Assembly: GCA_003996215.1 (NCBI GenBank)
Contig: QJPP01000311.1
Coordinates: 620,001 to 684,000, forward strand
Direction: 5' to 3'
DNA length: 64,000 nucleotides
From: Jaltomata sinuosa
Taxonomy: Eukaryota; Streptophyta; Magnoliopsida; Solanales; Solanaceae
Shown one piece after another: positions 46,687 to 59,485 of the stretch (positions within the stretch are counted from its first letter, which is position 1; every line of letters begins with the position of its first letter). Below the pieces are notes generated by a model. That model saw only the letters and a list, made by a program, of their open reading frames with translations. It made no database searches and was not told where the DNA came from. The position numbers were made by a program, and so were the translations under genes.

Positions 46687-49002
46687 TGTAACGACCCATT
46701 AGGTCTTTTTGAGCCTTAGAACTCTTTTTTTATAAAATATGCTTCTCATATATTATACGTGAGAATTTTGAACTATTTATTTAACTACGATTATTTAATT
46801 GAAAGGTGATTTAAATAATTAATTTAATGAATGGTTAACGGTTCAAGTCCCCTTTCATTCAGTACCTTATGCCTTTTGGCCCATGAGTAAAAATTGAATA
46901 AAACAGATAAATAAAAGGGAGGTTAATATTTTCCGTGATACCACAAAAAAGGACACTGCACACACAATTGCTGCTCTTCGACAAAACCGCCTCAGGTAAG
47001 GTTTAAATCAAACTCGAACTTCGGAATATAGATATAAATTGACCTGCTGCAGTGATTTGTTGTTAGGCTTAGGGGGCAAAACTTGATAGGAGTAATCATT
47101 GAACAATGATGGAAACATGATAAACATAATGATGGCCTAATCATTTGAGGTGGTGATGTATAGAATGGATAGAATAGAATTAGTTATTACTTGCTACTTG
47201 CTGCTGCAAATTGACGGGCAAAATCTGGTATGGAAATTAAAGTATGGCCAATGATTGGTTGATGAGATGGGTAAGAAATTAATTAATTTAGCCAATGTTG
47301 GTGTAGTGATTTGTTAATGATTAATAATGATTGATAATGATTAGGCATGATAGAATGGAATTTGTATTAGGTTAAGGTTCTGTATACGATCTTCTAGTTG
47401 AAGTTACTGGTTACGTTATTAATTGTGTTCGATTTAGATTTTCTTATGGTTATCAAATTATGATTCAAGTTATGACATATGGGTATATGTAATTAAATAT
47501 TAGGTTTATTATATTGTACGAGCATCATTAGATCTACGATAATTTGAGAAAATTGAGACTTAGCCCTAGACTTGACATTTAAGAATTCTGAAGTTGACCT
47601 ATTGATTTGAATCAAGGTTGAAGCTTGATTATAAGTTGAGACTCATTTACTTATGAATAATATATATCTGATAGATTGGGCACGTTCTGAAACTTTACGA
47701 AAGGGAAAGGCAAGGTCTTGAGGGTTCGTGATGCGTTGTTCGGCATTTGAGGTATGTTAAGACTTTCTAGACTTCGTTGAAGGAAGTTTTGATAATAAAA
47801 GATTAAAAATAAATAATAGAAAATGGGTAAGGACGAAAGATGGGGGTCTCGTACCCATGGCGTGATGGGCATTGGTACGAGTACTGGTGTTATGAAGGAA
47901 AGTGATATACGAGCATTAGCTGATGCATTATTGACTTAGTTGATTTCTTTGTGTGTTCATGGTTCTCCACTTAATCCGTATATTTATGATAGTCGAGGTG
48001 AATATACTTTCTGTCGGGTACTTGATTGAATGAGATGCATCATCATCCCTTATTGGATTCTATGGATATTATATCATATGCATGCATTGGCATTTAGTTC
48101 GAGGGTGAGTAAAAGTTGGGCACGTGGAGACCTTCCGTATTGTGATTGTTCCATGACATAAGTTGGGCACATGGAGATTGTCCGTGCTGGGGATTGATTG
48201 ATTGATTTGTAATAGCACGTAGAGACTATCCGTGCTAATATATGGACCTCGCGAGTCCCCCATGGGTCACGAACTCTCGATGTATTGTCGAGGAGTATCG
48301 TGTATATACGATTGAGAGATTACTGGGCATTTGAGGCATATCATCTCATTATATTGCATTGCATCACATTGCATCCTCTATACTTACGTGACTATGTGCT
48401 TAATTAATATTTGAATCTTTTGTGGCAATTGATTATCCCTGATTTAGTGAAAAACTTGATTGTAGAATATAGAGTAAACTTGTAACTTTGAGAATGATTT
48501 CTTACACGAGTCATGTCACTACTTCATCATTGTCGGTCTATGATACATACTGGGTACACGTGGTTTCGTACTCATAATATGCTTGCTGCACTCTTTTATG
48601 GTGTAGATTCAGTTCTGAACTCTGGCACATCTCGTGGAGCTTCCTGAGTCTGAGCTTGGATCATCTTGGAGTTGTGGTGAGCTGCTTGGTTGTTCCGTAG
48701 CCCACACATTCATCTATCTTTTATTTATTCTGTCATTTAGTGATCAGACAGGGTATTGCATTTGGACTTGTCATCTTAGTTTTTAAACTTGTCTCGTACG
48801 TAGAAGCTCTTGTACTTATGACACCAAATCTTGGGTGGTATTTTCGTTCTTCCGCACTTTATTTTGAAAGACTTTTTGTATTTATTCTATCTATTTACTT
48901 TTGCATTCAATTGCTTAATTGTATTAGTAAGAGTTATTGGGTTGGCTTACCTATCGGTTGGGAACATAGGTGCCATCACGACTTGTGATTTGGGTCGTGA
49001 CA
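46687..49002 (+). repeat. Solo LTR inside copia (gypsy-type), TSD TTCAC
   Basis: Starts TGTAACGACCC and ends GGGTCGTGACA. TTCAC is present at 46682-46686 and 49003-49007. The copia protein is continuous when it is removed (LPTCE on one side, CLEGKM on the other). It has repeats of 'gggcacgtggagac(c/t)...ccgt' near 48116-48230. No coding sequence is seen. Confidence 0.9.
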
Positions 49003-49007
49003 TTCAC

Positions 49008-50409
49008 AGGTTGGAAGTGCCTCCACTTTCAATGAACTCAAAGGTCCATCAGAAACCAACCGTGAAATTCGATTTAAATTAATATGACCCAGACGTAAGT
49101 GTCACAAATAAGTTTCACTCAATTCTGAAATACGTTTTCTCTTAGGTGATCTGTCAACGTTGTTTAGTTCTGTTTGTTGTAGCATATTGTGAGAAACATC
49201 AAATACAAAAAGATCATGTATTCTAGGAGCTTTATAAATAAAACGTCTATTAAACTTAATAACAACATAGTTATTAGCAAAATAAATATTGTAGCTAGCA
49301 TCCATTAATTTAGAAACAGAAAGCAAATTCCTTCTTATAGAAGGTACAAACAAAATGTCTTTCAAAAACAGAATTCTAGAATCACTAAACGAAAATGAAA
49401 TATTCCCTAAAGCTAATGTTGGTGCTGGATCTCCATTGGCTTGAAACATGCAAACCTCATTCTCATTTAGCCGTCGCGTTTCCTGAAACCCCTGCAAAGA
49501 AGTGCAGACATGATTAGTGGCTCCCAAATCTATAGCCCATAGTTGGGTAAAAACAGCCGCTAAAACAATTTCAACGATATTTAAATAAGAAATACCTTGT
49601 TTGTTCACCTTGGCTAGGTAGCCAGGGCATTGCTTCTTGTGGTGACCAGGCTGCTTATAGTGAAAGCACTTGCCTTTCAGCTTAGCTACACCACCATTAG
49701 CACCATGTACAACTTTAGGGGCCTGAACCTTTCGGGACTTCTTCTTTTTCTAACCGCCTCTTGGCTTAGAAGACGAAGGTTTGTCAATCATAAATGCCAC
49801 AGGGGGAGCTTGCTGCTTGATTATAACCTCAGCTGCATGTAGCTCATTCAGAAACTTCGCAAGGGACAAATCCATTTTGTTCATGTTGTAGTTCAAAAAA
49901 ACTTGCTGAAAGCTTTCAGGCAGAGTCTGCAGGACCATCTCAACTTGAGATTTCTTGTCAATCATAGCACCAAGTATCTACAGCTCGTTCAAAAGACTCA
50001 TCATCTTAAGAACGTGCTCCCTGACCGATGAACCTTCAGGCATCTTAGTGTTTAAGAGGGCCTTCATGGTTTTCTGCTTTGTAGCACAATTTTTCTCTCC
50101 GAACATCTATTTGAGAGATTCGAGCATATCGAAAGCAGAAGTCATAGACTGATATTGATGTTGCAAGACATTCGCTATAGAAGCAAGAATGTAGCACCTT
50201 GCCATCTCATCAGCCTTAACCCACTTATCATAAGCCTTTACTTGATCATCAGTTGCATTTTCAGGTTTCTCAGGGCACTCTTCAACTAACACATACTTAT
50301 AACCCTCAGTAGTAAGTACAATATCCAAATTTCATTTCCAGTCCACATAATTCGGGCCCTCTAAGTTATTTTGGTTCAAGATGGAGGTTAAAGGAGTAAA
50401 AGATGTCAT
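49008..50409 (-). pseudogene. gag: Copia gag, protease and GAG pre-integrase, broken
   Basis: The start is the ATG at 50409 (MTSFTPLTSILNQNNLEGPN), then a TGA soon after (VDWK*NLDIVL). The UBN2-type Gag follows (DQVKAYDKWVKADEMARCYI and LPESFQQVFLNYNMNKMDLS). The zinc knuckle reads CFHYKQPGHHKKQC: the second Cys is Tyr. The protease site is WAIDLGATNHVC, with Leu in place of Ser/Thr in the D-S-G box. A pre-integrase segment ends YL*HL then RLGHINLNRISRL. Most lesions are single base changes of the G-to-A or C-to-T kind. Residual similarity to the widespread plant copia family with this Gag start is high. Confidence 0.87.
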
Positions 50410-50596
50410 TATTAATCTGAGATATGTTAAAAAAAATAGATCATTAAACATGCATTAAAATATAAACAAAACACATAAACCATATATATTTATGCACATG
50501 AACAGTTAGATTCGTTAGGGAAACTTTACTTTTCAAGCAAATATATGAGTCATGCTAGATACTACCACATAAATTAAACAGAACCAACTCAGTTAG
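50410..50596 (-). other. Copia leader, cut by gypsy insertion
   Basis: AT-rich sequence before the gag start, with no PBS or LTR in view. It ends at the gypsy LTR (50597). Confidence 0.6.
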
Positions 50597-51701
50597 TGTC
50601 ACGACTCGATTTCTCGGCCATGATGGCACCTACAACCCCCAGTAGGCGAACCAATTCTCGTAGCCCAGAACGGTCAGTAATGGGCTACTATCTAACAATC
50701 CAAGTGGAAGAATAGTCTAATATGCGAAAGTAAGGGAACAAGATGAAGAAAATAGACAACAGGAATAATATAATAATGCGGAATGTAAACCGAACTCAAA
50801 ACCTGGTATCATAGCATATAAGAGTCAGATCTACATAAGGAGTACAAGGGTCCAAAACAACATATACAAGCTGTCTCTGGGTAGAAATAGAGTACATAAT
50901 CAAAAGATAACTAAACGCTAAGCTCCGGTCGCCAAGAGCTCACCCTCAGTCCACAATATCACCAAAAACTCCAAGTACGAGTCTCCCTCGAGCTAGCGGC
51001 GATGGCTCACACTAGGATCTGCACCAGAAGATGCAATGAGTCGGGTGAGCACCAAATGCGAAGCATAAGGTACCCAGTAAGTATCATAGGCTGACTGGGC
51101 ACATATAAGATAAAAGCGTAGTAACAGACATAATAGAAGCAAGTAGTCACGGAAATCAATGAAAAAGTACACAGGAACTAGCTCAGAGGGAAGACAACAT
51201 AACAATATACAAGGCTAGCAAGTTGAATATATACGTACAGGCACAGATGAAGGTAAGAAAAGACGCACCTAGGATCCTTGCAATAACAGTATATACATAA
51301 TAAGTTTTAGAAATGGACGGTATACTGGTAACCTCAAGTATAAGGAAAGAGGAGCGAAGAGTAGAGATAGACATGCTCGAAAAAACAGAAATCAAAGATC
51401 AAAATAACCATATCAATATCAAATCCAGAAACCAACAACCTAGCCGTAACAGGGAACAATTTTGTAAGTAAATAACAAGAGTCTACCTACAGTCTCTCGG
51501 CCGCCCATACAACTGAGGAACGCAATCAAGTGAAAATAAACCCTCCGGTATCCCATACTATCGAAGCGTACAATCAACAAATAACAAACAAGGATGGAGC
51601 CTCAAATAATGAATGATATGATGCATAAAGATCTCAGGTGAAATGGTATCTCTGTATGTACCCCCTCCGGTGTCGATCGGGCCCAGCAGGTAGGTTCCAT
51701 G

Positions 51702-51706
51702 GAAGG
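51702..51706. repeat. Target-site duplication GAAGG, left copy
   Basis: GAAGG before the solo LTR at 51707; a second copy is at 54278-54282. Confidence 0.92.
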
Positions 51707-54277
51707 TGTAACATCCCGTATTCTGCATATACTAGTCCTATTCATATATCACTTGATATAGCCTTGTTGTATAGGTGAGGGACCGAGTTTCTTATATGAG
51801 CAGTGATAGTTTAATGTGTATTGGGAGGTGCTGTAATGCCCCATTCAGTTCAGCACGTAAACGGCCAAGTTAACCTCGACAAAAGTATTTAAACTCGAGA
51901 TGGTAAGGTTGTATTTGAGTAAATATTTAGGGTGAAGTGTTAAGTTAAAGCAAAAGGGATTAGAAATTAGAAAATAGAATAAAATAAGTGAGCTGCTTGC
52001 TTGACTTAACTAAGCTAGTAGGTGACAAGTAGGTGCATCACCTACTTTGACTTATTGACCAGCCTAAAGAACTAGGTAGGTGCATCACCTACTAAGACTA
52101 TTTTGACTAGCTTAGAGGGCCAAGTACACCCATCACCCACTTGAATAAATTCTAACCCAAAGAAGTGAAAGAAAGGGAAAGAATTGGCAGCCAAGGCCCA
52201 ATAAGGTTAAGTCCAACAAAGCCCATGTAAAATGGCCAAGTAGGTGTATCACCTTCTTGACATTTTGTGGCTCAAAATGAGCAAGGAAAGTCGGCCAAAG
52301 CAGCCCCCCTTTAAAGGGGTTAAGACCAGCTCATTTCACTCATTTTAACTTGAAAAAAAACAGATTTTAGAAGTTCTTTCTTTCTCTCTCTCTTAGCTTC
52401 ACATAGCAGCCATAAAATACCATTAGGGTTCTTAAGTATTCTCCCTCTTTTCAAGCTAAGTCGAAGGGGAGTTCAAGCTCTTGAAGAAGTACAAGTTAGG
52501 AGGACAGATTTTCAGAATTTAAGGTAAAGTTACTGCCCATTTTTACCCCTTTTTATATGCAAGTTTGATGAAGAATTCTGTATGTGTTTGTGTCAAGAAC
52601 CATGGGGTAGTGATTGAAATCCTTGAGTTAAAAATACTTTCTTATTATGTTGAAGGATGTTTGGGATTGTTTTAGGAGCGGTTTTATGTGTATATATTTG
52701 GGACAACTTGGTTGAACTTGTAAAAGGGTGTGTGAAGTTGTATTGAAGTATGGAAGGAGGGTGTGGTAATACACCACTTAATTGGGTGTTATGTTAACTT
52801 GTTGCCTGCACACCTTTGTATGTTGTTTGGTATATGTTGCAAAGTCGGAAGAGTTTTAAGGGACCTTATGAGAAGGTCATACGGTATGTAGATATGTTTA
52901 GAGGAGAAGAGGTGAAAGGAACACTCTTGGTTTGATCAATTACGAGCTTACTGCCTAGTTACTGATTTAGTGGGATCAAGTAGCCCAAATTGGTTAACTA
53001 GCTACTAATACTAGTTTTTCCACGTATTTCATTGTAGATAAATAATCTGAAAGGGGGAAGCTTAATTCGTTGTAATATCCGAGTTACACAACAAGGTATG
53101 TAAGGTTTCTCAGTTTCATATTCCTTGGCATGAACTCTTATATTTGTGTTGTTACCAACGAAGTGAGTTTCCTAGTAAAGGTACTTTCAACAACAAGCTT
53201 TGTGAGTTATTCTCTAAGCCAAATGAGGTTCATTGTATCATATAAGCTCCTAAACAGTACGTTGATGTTATGTTTGCTCCTTATATCATTGTTACTGCCT
53301 TAAGTGCATGTTCACATGTCTTCTACTACTGGTCCATAGTTTTGAGCTCAATAAAGGTTACAACCACCAAAGTAACAATCTCAAAGATTAAAGAAACTAA
53401 ATGAAGTAATCTGTATATGTGTGGGTGGCAACCCAGGGGTGAAAGCCTAGCATGGGTCGATCCCTATTTGTGTACTTATGGGTGGCAGCCTAGGGGCGAA
53501 AGCCTAGCATGGGTCAATCCCAATTTGTATATTTATGAGGGCAGCATCCCAGGGGTTAAATTGCCTAGCATGGGACTCCTCTTCTACCACTGATCAGTTG
53601 GTCACGTGTATTACATGCCTTACAATGATCATAAAGCAAAGAAGAGTAACCAAAGAACGTAATATACATGATTTCACAAGTGTAAGCAAATGTGATCTTC
53701 TGTTCTTATTTACATGTTTATGCACTGATACCTGATTCTATTTGAGCTCTTGTTTACATATGGTTTACTTTATGCCTTACATATTCAGTACATTCTCTCG
53801 TACTGACGTCCCTCATGGGGACGCTGCATTTTATGCCGCAGGCACATGTACTCTGGCTAGTAGACCTCCCCAGTAGGAGCACAGGACACTCGGCTGCTGT
53901 TGGTGAGCTTCAGGTTGATTCGGGGCTTTACCGAGTCTTTGGTATATATTTTGGGTATTGTATAGTTAAGGGTAAGGCGGGGCCCTGTCCCGACCTAAAC
54001 TAAGTTTGTCTATCTTGTAGAGGCTTTGTAGACCAATGTTAAAGTAAAACTTAGTTATGTCTTTGCTCTTAACAGTTGTGGCCTCAATGGCCAGATCGTG
54101 TACATAAGTTTTGGGCCTATCTATGTTGGTCTTGTTATTCAGGCAGCTTATCTATAGTCAAAGCTTCTTAATTGTCATAGTTATATGCATGATGAATCAC
54201 AGGTTATAAGTTGGTTCTCTCGGGCCTTTAGGGCATCGAGTGCCTGTCCATCTAAATGGAATTTAAGGCGCGTGACA
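51707..54277 (+). repeat. Solo LTR (gypsy-type, 2,571 bp)
   Basis: Starts TGTAACATCCCG and ends GGCGCGTGACA, flanked by GAAGG on both sides. It has a tandem theme 'ggtgcatcacctac' with variants (52030-52150, 52240) and direct repeats 'gggtggca(a/g)cc(c/t)aggggtgaaagcctagcatgggtc' (53425-53575). No coding sequence is seen. It was left by recombination between two LTRs. Confidence 0.9.
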
Positions 54278-54282
54278 GAAGG
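54278..54282. repeat. Target-site duplication GAAGG, right copy
   Basis: Partner of 51702-51706. Confidence 0.92.
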
Positions 54283-56223
54283 ACACTGCCCGTATATCTC
54301 TACTCCGCCATATACCCTCCCTTCGGCACACGCAGCCCGAAGCTCCAGCCCCGGAGCGGCAAGATCCATGAAGGTCCCGGACCCCATACTAAAACTCAGT
54401 ATCGAAATCTGCCATCTGAAAGTAAGTCCGGGTTCAAGATAGAGACTCAGTCTCGAATATGCATTCCCAGACCCTGTCCAGGACTAAAGGGTGCCCGTGT
54501 GTAACCGGGTCTAAATAGTAGAAAATCATCTCAGGTGCTCGATCCGACCGAGGCTAAAATCATCTCAAGTAGTAAGAAAACTCAACTAGCACCCCAGCCC
54601 TGTTGAGTCTAGCATTAATAGTAAAACTGGTGATAGAAATCAAAATTTAACTTTCTTTACCCCAAGAAGAACCACCAGTTAAATCAAACCATTTCCCAAT
54701 TCATTCCCATCGAAAATGGGTCCCCGAGGCCATGCAAGATTTAGAAAATAATTCCAGTAGGCCCGAAGCCAAAACCGTAGTAAAACAAGGATAAATCTTC
54801 TTTTATATGCATGAAAATAAATTATCAACACAAATAGCCTCCCAGTAGCTCACAATCAACCTATCGGCTCTGCACAGGCCCACAGCTACTCAGCAAGCAT
54901 AACCAGCCTAGAAGGATATTTCTATGTCCGGGACTCTCGGACATTCCCAATAACCCACCTTCTATGTTCCAGAGTCAATACAAGACCTCACAGGACCACA
55001 AGGGTAAATAAACGTATCGACAAGTACTACAAGCATCGGAGGAACAAAAATAGGCGGACATGAATAAAGCGGTCAAGGTCTGTGGTACCAACCTAATAAA
55101 CTCAACCCAAGGATGCCCATTAATATAATTTTATCCTATATATGCGGAGTTTAGAGGAGTTAGACTGTAACCTACCTGTCGTCCGATGATAAGCTATTGG
55201 AACGATGATGTCCAAGCCTGAGCCGCTCCGAGAAACTCCAAAACAAAATCAAACTCGAATTCGGACTTGAATAACTTAACGTAGATAATCGATTTCTTTC
55301 CAGTAATCAAATAATAATGTCAAAATATTTTTCCTATAAACTTCCTTCCATGTTGCCGTAAGCATATAATGGAATTTGTTTCCAGAAAGTATTTAACACA
55401 AATGCATATTCCATATGAAAATGGAAAACAAAAAGGTAGGAGAATAAATGGATGGAGTATATGTTGCTATCTGCATTTTAGGAAAGTAACTCCTACATAC
55501 CATATATAGAAATTAATTAGTGATAATAGGCCACTTATTGATTAGGTGCCAATGAATGCCAAGTGTTGGCTGCTTATCACATTAGGCACTTTGTTGTACA
55601 CTTCCTTCATTGCCACGTGGAGGGAGGTCAAAATATTTTATCCCATTATATATATATTCGGGTATTGTATAAATTCGTGGTAAAATAAATATAACTTTTT
55701 GAATACATCATAATTAATAGAAAATCATTTCAAATAAAATCTACTATATTATAGTAATAATTTTAAACATAACTAAATTTACTATTTTCGTTAAAATATT
55801 AGTAAATTATAAAATTCTTATAAAATAAATACATACCCAAATATATCATAACAAAAGTAATTTTTCATAACCATTTAAAATATTTTAAGAAGGCAATAAA
55901 AAAACCCTTTTTACCACGTTCAATTTTTAAATTAAATATTTTTAAATATGCGCGATGTTAATAAAATTCCTAAATTTAGGCTCGCAAGCCTTGGATATGG
56001 GATGAAGGTTAAGGTCATACGATCGCAAATCACTATCGCACGATTACGATAACTCAACTCTTAAGAGTCAGCTCTAACACAGAAAGGTCACAAAGACCAA
56101 CCGAACGGCCAGGGCACTGAACCACCGGTCCCAGCAAGCCATAAATGACTTGGGGCCGCTACATGAAAGCTCTAATAGTACAAGGAAAGCGCACACGTGA
56201 AAATGACCGGAAGAATCATTACA

Positions 56224-57095
56224 TCATCCACTACAAAAAATGACTATCGTCCTCGAAAGTCAAGGACAAGAAAGTACCTGAAGGCTCAAACAACTGTGAA
56301 TACTGAGCCCGCATATCTCTCTCGGTCTCTCAGGTAGCCTCCTTAACTAGACGGTGCCTCCACTGAACCTTAACAACCGGGATCTCCCGAGACCTCAATC
56401 TCCTGACATCTCTGGCCAAAATAGTTATCGGCTGCTCAATAAAGGCTAAACTCTCATCCAACTGAACTGAATCTCACTGCAACACATGAGACTCGTCTGG
56501 AATATACCTCCAATATATTGATAAATGGAAAATCGGGTGCATAGCTGAAAACATCAGAGGCAAAGCTAACAGGTAAGCAACACTACCAACCTTCTGAAGA
56601 ATCTCAAACGACCCAATGTACCTGGGGCTAAGCTTGCCCCGCCTACCAAATCACATCACTCCCTTCATGGGTGATACACGGAGAAAATACCAAGTTACCA
56701 ACACTAAACTCCAAGGCACGAAGCCTACGATCAGCACAACTCTTCTTCCTACTCTGAGCTGCTCGAAGTCAATCCTGGATCACTCTGACTCGGTCTAAGA
56801 AATCTCGAAGCAAATCTGTACTCTGTGGCCTAGACTTGAAACCATCAAACCAACCAACCGGCAATCTGCAACGCCTACCATACAAAGCCTCAAAAGGTGC
56901 CATGCCAATACTCGAATGAAAACTATTATTATAAGCAAACTCTGCCAAAGGCACAAACTGATCCCAGAAACCTCCAAAGTCAAGAACACAGGCCCGAAAC
57001 ATGTCCTCAAGGACCTGAATGGTCCTCTCGGACTGGCCATCTGTCTGAGGACTGGCCAGTCCCGAACAGATGTAAAGACTGGATGTAGTATTCAA
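56224..57095 (-). pseudogene. Gypsy integrase C-terminal half, broken
   Basis: The core reads PQTDGQSERTIQVLEDMFRA, FWDQFVPLAEFAYNNSFHSS, and IGMAPFEALYGRRCRLPVGW, then a decayed tail that includes a YADRRL-like segment (about 56720) and pieces of a C-terminal chromodomain-side region. At the far side, the FHPQ motif is lost and similarity stops near 57050, so the zinc finger and first catalytic Asp are gone. The fragment would do nothing. Confidence 0.8.
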
Positions 57096-57114
57096 CCCTC
57101 AGGGTCCCGGTAGT

Positions 57115-58433
57115 TTTTCTCGAAAGAAGAGAGGAGGCTAAACTCTCGAAATGATGATGAGAATCCCTTTCCTTAGAGAGGATGTAGTATTCATCAATCA
57201 GTACATCGGCCAAGGAGCATAGCTCTAGCTTAGAATAGTCCTTAAGATTTTGTTGGACGTCACGAAAGCTAACCTCCTCATTTTTTCCTTCATCGTCAGA
57301 CTTTGCCATCAGGGCAATAATGAGTCAAAATAGAACGAATGGTCCTCAATGACTATCATGGAAGTGTCCACTGAATCCTCTTCATGATCAGACTCACTGG
57401 AGGACTCTCCCTATGCTGTTAAGGCCTGTTTCACAACTATGTCCGTCATTTCTTTTCTCTTCTGCTTCTCGGGGACCTGGTTTCTCTTTCCCCCTTTGTC
57501 ATAGTTGTTTTTCCCATACTCCTTTTCCTCGTGTTTGAGAAGAGGACAGTCTTTGATGAAGTGTCCAAGCTTCCCACATTTGTGGCATGTCTCGTTGCTT
57601 CTGAACAACTCGCTTGAATTTCCTTTTGAAGGAAAGACTCCATTTTTTCTTATCATCTTTTGAAATTTCCTAGTGACATAGGCCATGTCTGAATCATCAC
57701 CACTCGAGTCACTCTTGACAGCTTTGAGTGCCAAGATCTTGTCCTTCTTGGGTTGTTGTCGTTCTTGGTCCTGTTGCTTCTTGAGCTCATAGGTTTTCAG
57801 ATTTCCTAATAGCTCATCCACTGTCAGAGTTTGAAGGCCTTTTGCTTCAGTGATGGCATTTACCTTGCTTTCCCAGGAGGCAGTTAGGACACTCAGAATT
57901 ATTCTGACTAGTTTGCTAGGCTTAATGTCGTCATCTAGGCAATGAAGCTCGTTAATGATTGAGGTGAATCTGGTATGCATCCCTTGATTGGATTCTCCGT
58001 CATTCATTCTAAACAACTCATACTGTGTGGTAAGCATGTCTATCTTCGACTGTTTAACCTGACTGGTCCCTTCATAAGCTGTCTGCAGTGCATCCTATAT
58101 TTGTTTTGCCATCTCACAAGCGGAGATGCGATTGTATTCCTCTGCACCTATACCACACACCGACAACTTCTTCGCCTTGAAGTTTTTCTCAATTTATTTT
58201 CTGTCTTCATCAGAATATTCCTTCCTTGTTTTAGGAGCTGATTTGGTGGATTCTCCTTCTACGACAGTTTTCATTGGCACATAGGGACCATCACAAATGA
58301 CGTCCCACAGTTCACTATCTTCCGCCATGATAAAGTCATGCATTCTAGTCTTCCACCATCCATAGAACTGTTCATTGAATCTAGGTGGCCTGGTGGTTGA
58401 CTTAGCTTCTTCCAGGTTGGGTGGAGCAGCCAT
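57115..58433 (-). pseudogene. gag: SIRE/Maximus-like copia gag, broken
   Basis: The ATG at 58433 begins MAAPPNLEEAKSTTRPPRF, followed by FYGWWKTRMHDFIMAEDSEL, a hallmark start of this copia lineage. A stop near 58193 (DRK*IEKN) and another near 58100 precede the UBN2 segment (YELFRMNDGESNQGMHTRF, then LVRIILSVLTASWESKVNAI). The zinc knuckle CHKCGKLGHFIKDC is intact. After a break near 57411, DDEGKNEEVSFRDVQQNLKD continues the lineage-specific Gag tail, and LSRKTTGTLR is the last family-like text before the gypsy fragment at 57.1 kb. Protease to RNase H are missing. The gag piece is the only part of this element present. Confidence 0.82.
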
Positions 58434-59344
58434 TAGAGAAGTTCTTTCTAGGTGTTAACCTTTTAGAAGTGATGATTTGTATGAGTCCACAAAATTTCAA
58501 GGACCTGGACCAGGACCTTGAAGCAGATATAATGCTAAAAAAGAAGATAATGTTGTGGTAAGTAAAGAACACACGACTTTACGCGAAAACCTCCTTGCTC
58601 AGGGGAGTAAAACCACGACCTATCTCGTAGGCTTTCACAAACAATAATTTCACTAAAACAAGAGCAATGGTTGATTACAGACTCACTCTCATAATCATAT
58701 TATTAACCTATTAACCTCATTCCCTTGTTACAGTTACCACACGAGCAACACCTCTAGGCAATAACTCTATCACCTTCTGACTAGACCAACTAACTCTAGC
58801 TGATCAAGTTTTATAGACACAATACACTTTTGATAACGCAACACCTATTAGGATTTGTTAACGGATGTAGGTTTACAATAAGAACCCAAAGCAAACTTAC
58901 ACAACAAGGACAAAGATCATTTACTTCTAAGATGGTCCCTTGTTGCAGAAAGTTTCCTTTTGGAATCTTGTGACGACTGATGCTTTGAATGCACAAGAAA
59001 TTTTTATTTTTACAAAAATTAGGTTTTTAACTTCTAAGTCATTTCACTTATAAATGAGAAAAGCTAAAAACCTTAATCCATTCTTATTGGTCGAGGAGAA
59101 AAAGGACTGTTGAACTTGTACTATGCAGCAGTCAACACTGCAGAGAAAGTACAGTTCACAGTTGTATTCGTTTGACTTTTATTTGCCGGTAGAAAGAGGA
59201 CATGGTCCCATCATCAGGTTGTTACTCATCAAGGCACTGCTGAAGTTGCAACTGTAGAGAGAATACAGTTTACAGCAGTGCCCGCTTGACCTTTACCATA
59301 TGAGAGACAAGGACCTGATCCCTTCATGAGGTTGTCAATCATCA
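58434..59344 (-). other. Probable leader/LTR of the SIRE-like copia
   Basis: Upstream of gag on -. It has phrases familiar from copia LTRs ('gcgaaaacctccttgctcag', 'gtaaaaccacgacct') and an imperfect direct repeat ('gagaaagtacagttcacag' and 'gagagaatacagtttacag', about 59140 and 59260). LTR borders and a PBS could not be placed. Confidence 0.45.
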
Positions 59345-59349
59345 AAACT

Positions 59350-59485
59350 TCGACTACAACACAAATGATCAATTTCAACTACTACCATTTAATAGGGGTA
59401 ATATGGTAAAATCACTATGTCAATCATTATTTTCTTAATGGGTGTGCCAAGTCAAAAAGTGACAAGTAATTTTGAACGGAGGGAG
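59350..59485. mobile_element. Stowaway-like MITE, right end only
   Basis: Ends GAACGGAGGGAG next to TA (59486-59487). The inner text ('aatatggtaaaatcactatgtcaatcatta', 'gtgccaagtcaaaaagtgacaagta') parallels the right end of the element at 43330-43428. No matching left end was found. Confidence 0.65.

Larger units (their letters stand above)
38756..50596 (-). mobile_element. Ty1/copia element (Tork-like), carrying nested insertions, 5' LTR not seen
   Basis: The 3' LTR lies at 38756-43973 and the coding region on the - strand is gag, zinc knuckle, protease, integrase, RT, RNase H (50409 to 43983). It is split by a solo LTR at 46687-49002. A purine tract (AAGTGGGAGAT on -, 43974-43984) adjoins the LTR start TGTTAGGATATAC. 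The leader runs right to 50596, where a gypsy LTR cuts it. The left target site is probably AGGAG (38751-38755) in the NLR gene; its partner and the 5' LTR are not in the window. Confidence 0.85.
50597..56223 (-). repeat. Gypsy 3' LTR with a nested solo LTR
   Basis: On + it begins TGTCACGACTCG and ends CATTACA, so on - it runs TGTAATGATTC to GTCGTGACA. Net of the nested solo LTR (51707-54277) it is about 3.05 kb. It is not solo, since its own integrase tail adjoins on the right (56224-57095). Its inner part (55300-55960) is AT-rich. Small frames such as 54185-54504 are chance. Confidence 0.82.

Noticed and set aside
54181..54504. Overlapping frames on both strands at the solo LTR border
   Set aside because: They span an LTR junction (54277) and gypsy LTR DNA, with no domain.
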